Positions 8,822 through 16,462 of a DNA stretch of 64,000 bases are shown piece by piece. Below the pieces are notes generated by a model that saw only the letters and a list, made by a program, of their open reading frames with translations, had not been told where the DNA came from and ran no database searches. The first letter of the stretch is position 1; every line of letters starts with the position of its first letter. Source of the DNA: SFEL01 sp963640685 (GTDB taxonomy: Bacteria > Bacillota > Clostridia > Christensenellales > CAG-138); assembly GCA_963640685.1 (NCBI GenBank), contig CAVIAA010000001.1, positions 62,001-126,000 of the forward strand, read 5' to 3'. Both the position numbers and the translations under genes were made by a program.

Positions 8822-8833
8822 GGGTATATATTA

Positions 8834-8864
8834 GGCCGCCCGCCTTAAAGGCGGGCGGCCTTTT
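8834..8864 (+). terminator. Rho-independent terminator after tetR
   Basis: Perfect 11-bp stem GGCCGCCCGCC / GGCGGGCGGCC with loop TTAAA, then TTTT. Confidence 0.85.
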
Positions 8865-8894
8865 GGTGCTTTGCGCAGCGCGGCATGCGGGTGC

Positions 8895-9749
8895 TTAGAT
8901 GGTGCCGCTTATGACCAGCGTGCTTACGCCCGGGGTGGTTATCCACTGTCCGGAGGCGTTTTGGGTGTAGGTCGCGGCGGGCACGGTTATCTGCCCCGGA
9001 ACCGTTGCAAAGGCGCCGGTCGCGGTGTCGTAGGTGTAGTTGGTAGTCGCCGCCCAGGCCGTGCCATTGAATGTGACGGATATATCCGAAAGCAGGGGAG
9101 AGAAGGTATCCGTGAGCACGGTTTCGTCTCCCGCGTCAGCCTCGGCCGAGCCAAAGTTCTGTATGGTAAAGGTGTAGGTTACGGTGCCGTTTTCCTGAAC
9201 CGTGGCGGGGGATATGGTCTTTGTAACGGCAAGATCCGGGCTGCTTTCCGCGGCGAGCGCGGCGGAGGCCGTCAGCGCTTCGGATATACCGCCGCCGGTA
9301 AATGAGGCGGTGTTGGTTATCTCGCTGCCGGAGGCAGGGGAGGCAAAGCTGTTTACAAGTCCCTGATATACTATTGAGGCATTCCCGCCGGCGGGTATGG
9401 TTATGCCGGATACCGTCAGCTCCGCATCGCTGTATGCTACGGCCGGCGCGGGCTGCAGCACTCCGTTTATATAGTATCTTATGGAGTTGGATACATAGGT
9501 AAGAGGGTATACTGTGCTCACATCGTAGGTGTAGCCGCCCATGTCGTCTGTAAGGGTAACTCCAGAAAAGGGGATGCTGCCGGCGTTTGAGGCGGTGACC
9601 ATGTAGGTCACCGTTTTGTCCGTTGCGTAGCTGGGGTCAACGGCAGCCTTTGCCGCCGTCAGGGTTGCGGCGAGCTCGCCCTCCGCAAGGTTGGAATTGA
9701 TTATGGTATTGTTATAGGCAAGCTGTGCCTGGTTGGTAAATCGTGCCAT
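8895..9749 (-). CDS. DUF11-domain protein without recognisable secretion signal
   Basis: 284 residues. The start at 9749 (MARFTNQAQLAYN) is preferred because AGGAG lies 10 bp upstream; an ATG 12 codons earlier lacks a ribosome site. Two DUF11-like beta domains are visible: residues about 40-150 (KTVTYMVTASNAGSIPFSGVTLTDD) and 180-270 (PDLAVTKTISPATVQENGTVTYTF). The sequence is rich in Thr, Ala and Ser and poor in Lys, as in surface proteins, yet there is no signal peptide, anchor or LPXTG. Short DUF11 proteins starting like this occur in other Clostridia; role unknown. Monocistronic on the minus strand. Confidence 0.82.
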   Translation of the reverse strand: MARFTNQAQLAYNNTIINSNLAEGELAATLTAAKAAVDPSYATDKTVTYMVTASNAGSIPFSGVTLTDDMGGYTYDVSTVYPLTYVSNSIRYYINGVLQPAPAVAYSDAELTVSGITIPAGGNASIVYQGLVNSFASPASGSEITNTASFTGGGISEALTASAALAAESSPDLAVTKTISPATVQENGTVTYTFTIQNFGSAEADAGDETVLTDTFSPLLSDISVTFNGTAWAATTNYTYDTATGAFATVPGQITVPAATYTQNASGQWITTPGVSTLVISGTI

Positions 9750-9959
9750 TTTTTCATCGCTCCTGTCGGTATTGAGCAGGGCCATGCCCTGTACTAAATA
9801 ATATGGCCTGCGGCGAAAAAGGGTGAAAGAATGGGTGATATATCCGGCTTATGCAGCTATATTCGTTTTGTTCAAATTTATTTCACAGCGCCGCGGATAC
9901 ATACATGGTAAAATAACGATGATGCCGCATCAGCGGCTGACGAAAGGGATAATACGGAA

Positions 9960-11042
9960 TTGGACAAGACTGAGCAACGGAAAAGAATACTCATCAACCT
10001 GCTTTACTTTGCGGCGGTGATAGCGGTGCTGGCGTTTCTGTTCAGGTATATGATGTCAAAGCTGCTGCCGTTCTTTATAGCCTTTATAGTGGCGGCGGTG
10101 CTGCACCCGCTGCTGGATAGGCTGGTGAAAAAATGTCACCTCCCAAGGAAGCTCACCGGAACGGTGCTTATAATGCTCACATATGTGCTGCTGGCATTCA
10201 TTGGTATAATACTCGTCGATAAGGCGGTGGAGTTTGTGCAGCGCGTGATAGTCGTTGCGCCGAAAACGTGGAGCAATTCGCTGCTGCCTGCGCTGCGCTC
10301 GCTTTGGAGCAGCACAGAGGTATTCCTCGAAAGGTTCAACGTAACCATAGATATATCCATGGATCAGGTGCTCACAATGATGGAGAGCAGCATAAAGAGC
10401 CTTTCTGCAAGGGCAGTCTCCTTTCTAGGCAGCTTTGCGGTCTCGCTGCCCGGAAGGCTTGTGAATACGATAATATGCATAGTTTCAACGCTTTTTATAT
10501 TGCTGGATTGGGACGGGATCAGCCGCTTTATTCACAGTCAGCTGCCGGATAAAACATCTAAGGTAATAAGCAACGGATGGAACCAGCTCAAAAAAACGCT
10601 CGGGCAGTATGCGCGCTCATACGGGCTTATAATGTTGATGACCTTCTGCGAGCTCTCGATCGGCCTGCTGCTGATCGGCGTAAATAATTCATGGGGGATC
10701 GCGGCGGGGATAGCCGTATTGGACATACTGCCGATAGTCGGCTGCGGAACGGTGCTTATACCGTGGTCGATAGTGAGCTTTGTAATGGGCAAAACGGCGC
10801 TTGGGGCAGAGCTTGCGGTGCTGTATGTCGTGATATCCGTAGTGCGTAACATAATGGAGCCAAAGATAATAGGCAAACAGGTCGGGCTGCACCCGCTTGT
10901 CACGCTGCTTGCAATGGTAGTTGGCGTTTCGCTCTTCGGCGCTGCCGGCGTGTTTGCATTGCCGATAGGCATTGCGGTGGCAAAGCAGCTTGATGACAAC
11001 GGAGTCATAAACATAATAAAAAAACAGGAAAACGATAACTGA
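9960..11042 (+). CDS. AI-2E family (DUF20) permease, YtvI-like
   Basis: 360 residues, about seven or eight membrane helices. It starts at TTG 9960 behind AAAGGGA; no ATG lies nearby. The family hallmark is the C-terminal half with LPIVGCGTVLIPWSI and EPKIIGKQVGLHPLVTLLAMVVG, which matches AI-2E/YtvI/TqsA-type transporters. Length and N-terminal layout suit the sporulation protein YtvI; other family members export small molecules or sodium. Flanked by terminators, so probably monocistronic. Confidence 0.87.
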   Translation: MDKTEQRKRILINLLYFAAVIAVLAFLFRYMMSKLLPFFIAFIVAAVLHPLLDRLVKKCHLPRKLTGTVLIMLTYVLLAFIGIILVDKAVEFVQRVIVVAPKTWSNSLLPALRSLWSSTEVFLERFNVTIDISMDQVLTMMESSIKSLSARAVSFLGSFAVSLPGRLVNTIICIVSTLFILLDWDGISRFIHSQLPDKTSKVISNGWNQLKKTLGQYARSYGLIMLMTFCELSIGLLLIGVNNSWGIAAGIAVLDILPIVGCGTVLIPWSIVSFVMGKTALGAELAVLYVVISVVRNIMEPKIIGKQVGLHPLVTLLAMVVGVSLFGAAGVFALPIGIAVAKQLDDNGVINIIKKQENDN

Positions 11043-11084
11043 AAAAAACAGGGGGCTGCACAGCGCAGCTCCCGTTTTGCTTTT
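11043..11084. terminator. Bidirectional terminator
   Basis: Stem 11051-11059 / 11065-11073 (GGGGGCTGC / GCAGCTCCC, one G-U pair), with an A-run before it and TTTTGCTTTT after it. It serves both the permease gene and the convergent xdhC gene. Confidence 0.8.
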
Positions 11085-11085
11085 A

Positions 11086-11901
11086 TTATTCAATATTTCT
11101 CATTTCCTTCAGGTGGCGGCAGCTTTTGCCGTACCTCGTCGCCTGCACCTCGGCCATTATCGCAAGGGTGATCTCCTCCGGCGTCTCTCCGCCGATATCC
11201 AGCCCTATCGGGGTGAATACGGTATCCAGCAGCGAGTCCGGCACGCCTCTGCCGCGCATATATTCAAAAAGCCCCGCGATTTTTTTGCGGCTGCCGATCA
11301 TGCCGACATATGACGGCTTTTTTGAAAGCGCAGCATACAGCGCAGCTCTGTCGTTTACATGGCCGTGGGTGGCTATTACTATGAACGCGCCCTCCGGGAT
11401 ATCCATATTCATCATATCCGCTTCAAAGTCGCTCACGCGAACGAACCTGTCCGATTGGCGGATGCTTTCGCCAATCATTTCGTCAGGCCTGTCGTCTATG
11501 AGCAGCGTGCTGTACCCGATGAAGCGGGCGGCCTTGAGCATGGCGCAGCCAACGTGGCCGGCGCCGCACATAACGAGCAGCGGCTTGGCCGCAAAGGACT
11601 CTATGAGCACCTTGATCTGCCCGCCGCAGGTCATGCCGGTGTTGTTGGTCAGCTCCGGAGAGAGGTCGTAGGTTTTAAGGAGATTTTCCCGCAAGCGCAT
11701 GCACTCCATGGCATCCTTGACGGCGAGAAGCTCGGCGGCGCCTCCGCCTATCGTGCCAAAGGCTGTACCGTCCGAAAGCACGAGCATTTTGCCGCTTTTG
11801 CGCGGGGAAGAGCCGGCCGCCTCCACAATAGTCAACAGGGCGTGGCTTGTGCCGCTCTCAAGGGCGGCGAGCTGCCGCCTCAAAAGTTCGGCTGTGTCCA
11901 T
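11086..11901 (-). CDS. XdhC/CoxI family protein (molybdenum cofactor enzyme maturation)
   Basis: 271 residues; the ATG at 11901 is chosen for AGGAGG eight bases upstream. The N-terminal XdhC_CoxI domain shows VEAAGSSPRKSGKMLVL and GTIGGGAAE; the C-terminal Rossmann half shows MCGAGHVGCAMLKAA, IATHGHVNDRAAL, YVGMIGSRKK and GLDIGGETPEEITLAIMAEV, all typical. The family inserts or sulfurates the molybdenum cofactor of xanthine-dehydrogenase-like enzymes. No molybdoenzyme gene is in the window, so it is an orphan here. A TATAAT lies on the minus strand at 11939-11944 and direct repeats upstream of it. Confidence 0.9.
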   Translation of the reverse strand: MDTAELLRRQLAALESGTSHALLTIVEAAGSSPRKSGKMLVLSDGTAFGTIGGGAAELLAVKDAMECMRLRENLLKTYDLSPELTNNTGMTCGGQIKVLIESFAAKPLLVMCGAGHVGCAMLKAARFIGYSTLLIDDRPDEMIGESIRQSDRFVRVSDFEADMMNMDIPEGAFIVIATHGHVNDRAALYAALSKKPSYVGMIGSRKKIAGLFEYMRGRGVPDSLLDTVFTPIGLDIGGETPEEITLAIMAEVQATRYGKSCRHLKEMRNIE

Positions 11902-11938
11902 AGCGTTATCCTCCTGTGATAATATCGACTTTTCGCAT

Positions 11939-12005
11939 ATTATACCATGCGAGCCGGAAAAACAACATAACCAATGAGAATTACCAAATAATAAATGAGA
12001 ATTAC
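11939..12005 (-). promoter_or_regulatory. xdhC promoter -10 with upstream 12-bp direct repeats
   Basis: Minus-strand TATAAT at 11939-11944; the -35 is weak (TTGTTT at 15 bp). Just upstream, AATGAGAATTAC occurs twice (11973-11984 and 11994-12005), offset by 21 bp or two helical turns, which suits a regulator bound on one face. The TGAGAAT core resembles Fur-type half sites; this is only a resemblance. Confidence 0.5.
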
Positions 12006-12159
12006 TAATAAATAGCATGAAGGATATTCATGCATGATATTCGAAAAAAAGCCAATGTGGGCAAAAGAAAGGCGAATTGTCTAAAAAACGGCTGCGCGGG
12101 TCTCAAAAGCAGCCGCCGAAAACCGCAAGATGGGAGCATGTCGTTATCAAAAACACCGA

Positions 12160-12188
12160 TTGACATATCGAGAACATACTGATAAACT
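12160..12188 (+). promoter_or_regulatory. Candidate promoter of the DUF3798/ABC operon
   Basis: TTGACA at 12160-12165, 17-bp spacer, TAAACT at 12183-12188 (four of six consensus bases). Confidence 0.5.
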
Positions 12189-12308
12189 ATGTCTAATGTT
12201 TGATATTCATTTATCGTTTGCTGTATGCAGTCTGTTGTGGCCGATGTTGAAATGGCTGTCTGATAGCTGTTGCTGATGTTGATGATGTAGCTTAACACAA
12301 TTAAAATC

Positions 12309-12353
12309 AAAGGGAACGTTCCCTTTTGTATTTGTGTACCCACAAATACAAAA
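12309..12353. promoter_or_regulatory. Two overlapping palindromes before the DUF3798 lipoprotein gene
   Basis: A perfect 18-bp palindrome AAAGGGAACGTTCCCTTT (12309-12326) has the central CG usual for LacI-family operators. It overlaps a second perfect inverted repeat with 13-base arms (TTTTGTATTTGTG at 12324-12336, CACAAATACAAAA at 12341-12353) around TACC. Both lie 65-110 bp before the start codon. They could be DNA operators or, as RNA, competing hairpins in the leader. Confidence 0.6.
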
Positions 12354-12418
12354 AACACTTCTTGAACAATGGGCAAAGCTCGTTTAGTTCATAAATTATC
12401 AGGAGGAAAGAAGAACAC

Positions 12419-13663
12419 ATGAAGAAACTTATCGCTCTGATGCTGGTCATCGTTATGGCAGTTTCCTTCGCGGCTTGCTCTCAGCCCGCCGCAGAACAGT
12501 CTGGCGAAGCTGCTACCGCAGAAGGCACCGCCGAAGCCGCTACCACAGAAGCCGGCGATCTCAAGTGGGATCCTACTAATGTTCAGGCGTCCATAGAGGC
12601 CGCTGTTGCAGCGACCGATGGCAAGATCGCCATTATCACCAACACCGTATCCCAGAACGAGGAAGAGTACCGTTCTGCAGCCGCTATGGTTGAAAAGTAC
12701 GGCAACCGTGTCATTCACGACACCATGCCCGATAACTTCATGGCCGAGCAGGAGCAGTTCATCTCTGTAATCAATAAGTACGGCTCCGATCCCGATGTAA
12801 AGTGCCTTATCATCAACCAGGCCTGCCCCGGCTCCAATCCCGGCATCGACAAGGTTGCTGAGGTTCGCGATCTGGAAGACCTGCTGGTCATCTACTGCAC
12901 TCCCCAGGAGAACCCCACCGACATAACCACCCGTGCCGACATCACCATCTCCGTTGACGAAGTAGGCAAGGGCGTATTCATGGCTGACAAGGCCAACGAA
13001 ATGGGCTGCAAGACCTTCGTGCATTACAGCTTCCCCCGCCATATGGCGCAGGTAACTCTGGCAGGCTGCCGCGATAAGATCAAGGCAAGGTGCGAAGAGC
13101 TGGGCATTGAGTTCATCGACGCTACCGCTCCCGATCCCACCGGTGACTCCGGCCTGTCCGGCTCCCAGCAGTTCATCCTTGAGGATGTACCCAAGATGGT
13201 AGAGCAGTACGGCACCGAGACCTGCTTCTTCACCACCAACTGCGCTATGCAGGTTCCCCTCATCAAGGCTGTTTACGATGCAGGCGCATACTATGTGCAG
13301 CCCTGCTGCCCCAGCCCCTATCATGGATTCCCCAGCGCCTTCGGTATCGAGAGCCCCGAGGATCTGGTTGGCGGTCTTGAGGCCACTATCGAAGCCGAAA
13401 AGAAGTACGTTGCAGACGCCGGTCTGACCGGTCACTTCTCCACCTGGGCGGTTCCCGCTTCCATAGCAAACACTGTTGCCGGCACCGAGTACGCCTTCCT
13501 GTGGATGGCCGGCCTCGTTGGCAACTGCGATTCCGACGTTATGAGCGCGCTGCTGAGCGACTACTGCAACGCCGACGCTGCTCTGACTCCCTTCGTAGAT
13601 CCCGGTACCGGCGAAGTCACCGAGAACTACCTCGTATATCAGCTCGGCTACCTCGATTTGTAA
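12419..13663 (+). CDS. DUF3798 family substrate-binding lipoprotein
   Basis: 414 residues. The lipoprotein signal MKKLIALMLVIVMAVSFAAC gives an acylated Cys20, followed by an Ala/Glu/Thr-rich linker to about residue 45. The rest reads as a periplasmic-binding-protein fold of the DUF3798 type, with KIAIITNTVSQNEEEYRSA, SVINKYGSDPDVKCLIINQ and a cysteine-rich YYVQPCCPSPYHGFPSAFGIE. AGGAGG lies 10 bp before the ATG. Its own terminator followed by ABC genes suggests it is made in excess over the transporter. It uses ATC/ATT rather than ATA for Ile and CCC for Pro, unlike neighbours, consistent with high expression. Ligand unknown. Confidence 0.88.
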   Translation: MKKLIALMLVIVMAVSFAACSQPAAEQSGEAATAEGTAEAATTEAGDLKWDPTNVQASIEAAVAATDGKIAIITNTVSQNEEEYRSAAAMVEKYGNRVIHDTMPDNFMAEQEQFISVINKYGSDPDVKCLIINQACPGSNPGIDKVAEVRDLEDLLVIYCTPQENPTDITTRADITISVDEVGKGVFMADKANEMGCKTFVHYSFPRHMAQVTLAGCRDKIKARCEELGIEFIDATAPDPTGDSGLSGSQQFILEDVPKMVEQYGTETCFFTTNCAMQVPLIKAVYDAGAYYVQPCCPSPYHGFPSAFGIESPEDLVGGLEATIEAEKKYVADAGLTGHFSTWAVPASIANTVAGTEYAFLWMAGLVGNCDSDVMSALLSDYCNADAALTPFVDPGTGEVTENYLVYQLGYLDL

Positions 13664-13703
13664 TTCGAATGTCGGTTTGATGGTTTGATCGTTTAGCTAA
13701 AAC

Positions 13704-13740
13704 GGGGCGGCTGCGAGCGTTCGGCTCCGCCGCCCCTTTT
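13704..13740 (+). terminator. Terminator/attenuator between binding protein and ABC genes
   Basis: Stem GGGGCGGC (13704-13711) / GCCGCCCC (13729-13736) with an inner GAGC/GCTC helix, then TTTT. Partial read-through would give the usual excess of binding protein over transporter. Confidence 0.8.
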
Positions 13741-13831
13741 AACTTGCATACGTTATTATATTATTTAAAGCCTTATCCGCAATATTCTTTAACCATTGCT
13801 AAACCCAAGCTAGAAAGGGGATCTACAAGTT

Positions 13832-15421
13832 TTGGCCGAATCAATTTTACGTTTTGTAAACGTGGGAAAGTCTTACGGCAGCAATCAGGTGCTTAAAGGG
13901 ATAAACATGGATGTTCGCCCCGGCGAGATACATGCCCTTATAGGCGAAAACGGCGCCGGCAAGTCCACGTTGATGAATATACTTTTCGGTATGCCGGTAA
14001 TACACGAAACCGGCGGCTTTGATGGTACCGTTGAGATAGGCGGCGAGGATGCACACATATTGACACCTCATGATGCCATGGAAAAAGGCATAGGCATGGT
14101 GCATCAGGAGTTTATGCTTATCCCCGGATTTACCATAACCGAAAACATTAAGCTCAACCGCGAAATCACCAAGCCTACCGTGCTTTCAAAAATATTTGGC
14201 AAGCGCCTGCAGAAGCTCGAAATGGGCAGCATGAATGCCGATGCCCGCAAGGCGCTGGATACCATGGAAATGGACATTGAAGAGTACACGATGGTACATG
14301 GCCTGCCGGTTGGCCATATGCAGTTCGTTGAGATTGCCCGCGAGATAGACAAGACCGGCATACGCTATCTGGTATTTGATGAGCCTACCGCCGTGCTGAC
14401 TGAGACGGAGACCGAGAACCTCCTTGCCGCGATACGCCGCCTTGCAGCAAAGGGCATAGGAATAATCTTTATAAGCCACCGCCTCGATGAGATAATCAGC
14501 TTGTCCGACCGCGTTACTATACTCCGCGACGGCGAGCTGGTTGCTACGAGGGACACAAAGGACATAACCGCAGCCGAGATAGCGAGGCTGATGGTTGGCC
14601 GCGCACTCACGCTGGATCGCAACGAGAGCGGCCGCAGTGTGAGCGATGAGGTGATGCTTGAGGTCAAGGGGCTCAGGGTAAATATGCCCGGCGAAAGAGT
14701 GCATGACGTCAGCTTCAATGTGCATAAGGGCGAAATAGTCGGCATAGGCGGCCTTGCGGGGCAGGGCAAGCTGGGCATTGCCAACGGCATAATGGGCCTT
14801 TATCCTGCGGACGGCGAAGTGCTGTTCAAGGGCAAGGAGCTTAAGCTGAACGACACAAGGGATGCGCTTAAATCCGATATAGCCTTCGTCAGCGAGGACA
14901 GAAAGGGCGTGGGGCTTTTGCTCAGCAGCCCGATAGACCTAAACATAGCCTTTACGGCGCTCGAAACCGACGGTAAGTTCATAAAGAGCTACGGTCCGAT
15001 AAAGGTTGCTGACAAGAAGGCCATTCGGGAGCATGCGGACAAGATGATAAAGGAGCTGGATATCCGCTGTACCTCCGCCGCGCAGAACACCGGCGCGCTT
15101 TCCGGCGGCAACCAGCAGAAGGTGTGCGTGGCTCGCGCGCTTACTCAGCAGCCGGAGCTGCTGCTGGTATCCGAGCCTACCCGCGGCATAGACATCGGCG
15201 CGAAAAAGCTGATACTGGATCTGCTCAAGAGGCTTGCGGAAGAGCAGGGAATGACCATTGTCATGACCAGCTCGGAGCTTGCGGAGCTTCGCAGTATTTG
15301 CGACAGGGTACTCATAATCTGCGAGGGCAGGGTCGCGGGCGAGCTGAAGCCCGAGGCGTCCGATGAGGAATACGGTCTTATGATGTCCTCCGCTCATGCA
15401 TCAAAGGAAAAGGAGGCATAA
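13832..15421 (+). CDS. ABC importer ATPase with two nucleotide-binding domains (sugar/nucleoside type)
   Basis: 529 residues, starting at TTG 13832 behind AAAGGGG. Domain 1 has Walker A GENGAGKST (about 38-46), the degenerate signature LPVGHMQFVEIARE and Walker B YLVFDEPTA. Domain 2 has a degenerate Walker A (GGLAGQGKLGIANG) and an intact signature LSGGNQQKV (near 425), with SEPTRGIDIG as Walker B. This asymmetric double NBD is characteristic of the RbsA/MglA and BMP-nucleoside importers. It works with the two permeases that follow and presumably the DUF3798 lipoprotein. Confidence 0.93.
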   Translation: MAESILRFVNVGKSYGSNQVLKGINMDVRPGEIHALIGENGAGKSTLMNILFGMPVIHETGGFDGTVEIGGEDAHILTPHDAMEKGIGMVHQEFMLIPGFTITENIKLNREITKPTVLSKIFGKRLQKLEMGSMNADARKALDTMEMDIEEYTMVHGLPVGHMQFVEIAREIDKTGIRYLVFDEPTAVLTETETENLLAAIRRLAAKGIGIIFISHRLDEIISLSDRVTILRDGELVATRDTKDITAAEIARLMVGRALTLDRNESGRSVSDEVMLEVKGLRVNMPGERVHDVSFNVHKGEIVGIGGLAGQGKLGIANGIMGLYPADGEVLFKGKELKLNDTRDALKSDIAFVSEDRKGVGLLLSSPIDLNIAFTALETDGKFIKSYGPIKVADKKAIREHADKMIKELDIRCTSAAQNTGALSGGNQQKVCVARALTQQPELLLVSEPTRGIDIGAKKLILDLLKRLAEEQGMTIVMTSSELAELRSICDRVLIICEGRVAGELKPEASDEEYGLMMSSAHASKEKEA

Positions 15422-15424
15422 ACA

Positions 15425-16462
15425 ATGGGTAAATTGATCCGCAGAATGGGAATACCTACCTTTGCCGTGTCCGCGCTGCTGCTGGTCGTGCTGGTAGCTG
15501 CGTATGCAATGGGGCAGTCAATTCCCGTGCTTCTTACCGATATATTGCGCCGCGTTGGCATGAACGGCATACTGGTGCTTGCAATGGTGCCCTCGATAAA
15601 GTCCGGCGTCGGCCCGAACTTTGCGCTGCCGATAGGCATAGTGGGCGGCCTTTTCGCCCTCATGTGCTGCATGCAGCTCGATCTTATGGGCTGGAGTCTG
15701 ATCGGCTGCTCAATACTGCTGGCAATAGTCATATGCAGCCTCATGGGCTGGGCATATGGCAAGCTGATGAACGCCGTTAAGGGCGCCGAAATGACGATAG
15801 CGACGTATACCGGCTTCTCGATCGTTGCGTTCTTCAATATACTCTGGCTGTCGCTGCCCTTCTCCAACCGCAAGATGGGTTGGATGCTGGGCGATGGCCT
15901 CCGCGAAACGATACAGATGGACGGCTTCCAAGCGGACAAGATAGTGTCCGACTTCATGGGCTTCAATATCGGCAGCGTGTATATCCCGACCGGAATGATA
16001 CTGCTGCTGCTGTTCACCTGCGTCGTCGTGAGCATATTCTTCAAGACGAGAACCGGCCTTGCAATATACGCGGCCGGCGTCAATCCGAGGTTTGCGGAGG
16101 CGAGCGGACTCGATATCGACCGCAGCCGCGTTATAGCAAACATGATCTCCACCGTGCTCGCGGGCATTGGCATAATAATCTACTCTCAGGGCTACGGCTA
16201 CGCGCAGATATACAACGGCCCGCTGAATATGGCGTTCCCGGCAGTGGCCGCAGTGCTTATCGGCGGCGCAACGGCGACAAGGGCAAGCTGCGTAAACGTC
16301 GTCGTAGGCGTATGCATATTCCAGGGGCTCATGACGGCGGCAATGCCGGTCGCAAATGCCCTGTTCACCGGAACCGACCTTTCGGATATAATGCGTCAGG
16401 TCATACAGAACGGCGTTATACTCTACGCCCTTACGCAGGTTAAGAAGGGAGGCGGCAGGTAA
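15425..16462 (+). CDS. ABC importer permease 1 (BPD_transp_2 family)
   Basis: 345 residues, about eight to ten membrane helices. Diagnostic are KGAEMTIATYTGFSIVAF near residue 120 and GLAIYAAGVNPRFAEASGLDIDRSRVIA near 215, the cytoplasmic coupling loop of RbsC/NupP-type permeases. Starts 3 bp after the ATPase stop; its own stop shares a base with the next start (TAATG), so translation is coupled. Forms a heterodimeric channel with permease 2. Confidence 0.92.
   Translation: MGKLIRRMGIPTFAVSALLLVVLVAAYAMGQSIPVLLTDILRRVGMNGILVLAMVPSIKSGVGPNFALPIGIVGGLFALMCCMQLDLMGWSLIGCSILLAIVICSLMGWAYGKLMNAVKGAEMTIATYTGFSIVAFFNILWLSLPFSNRKMGWMLGDGLRETIQMDGFQADKIVSDFMGFNIGSVYIPTGMILLLLFTCVVVSIFFKTRTGLAIYAAGVNPRFAEASGLDIDRSRVIANMISTVLAGIGIIIYSQGYGYAQIYNGPLNMAFPAVAAVLIGGATATRASCVNVVVGVCIFQGLMTAAMPVANALFTGTDLSDIMRQVIQNGVILYALTQVKKGGGR

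Larger units (their letters stand above)
11902..12418. other. 517-bp intergenic region upstream of the DUF3798 operon
   Basis: No convincing gene. It carries the xdhC promoter side at its left end. A TTGACA (12160) - 17 bp - TAAACT (12183) promoter candidate points right, and two overlapping palindromes lie at 12309-12353. If that promoter is used, the importer mRNA has a leader of about 220 nt. No known riboswitch could be recognised in it. Confidence 0.5.

Noticed and set aside
12005..12376. Open frame of 123 codons on the minus strand between xdhC and the DUF3798 gene
   Set aside because: No ribosome site, no recognisable family, codon use unlike neighbours, and it runs through the two perfect palindromes; more likely chance.
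12195..12418. Riboswitch in the leader of the DUF3798 operon
   Set aside because: Apart from the palindromes, no known purine, guanidine, SAM or other riboswitch core could be matched.
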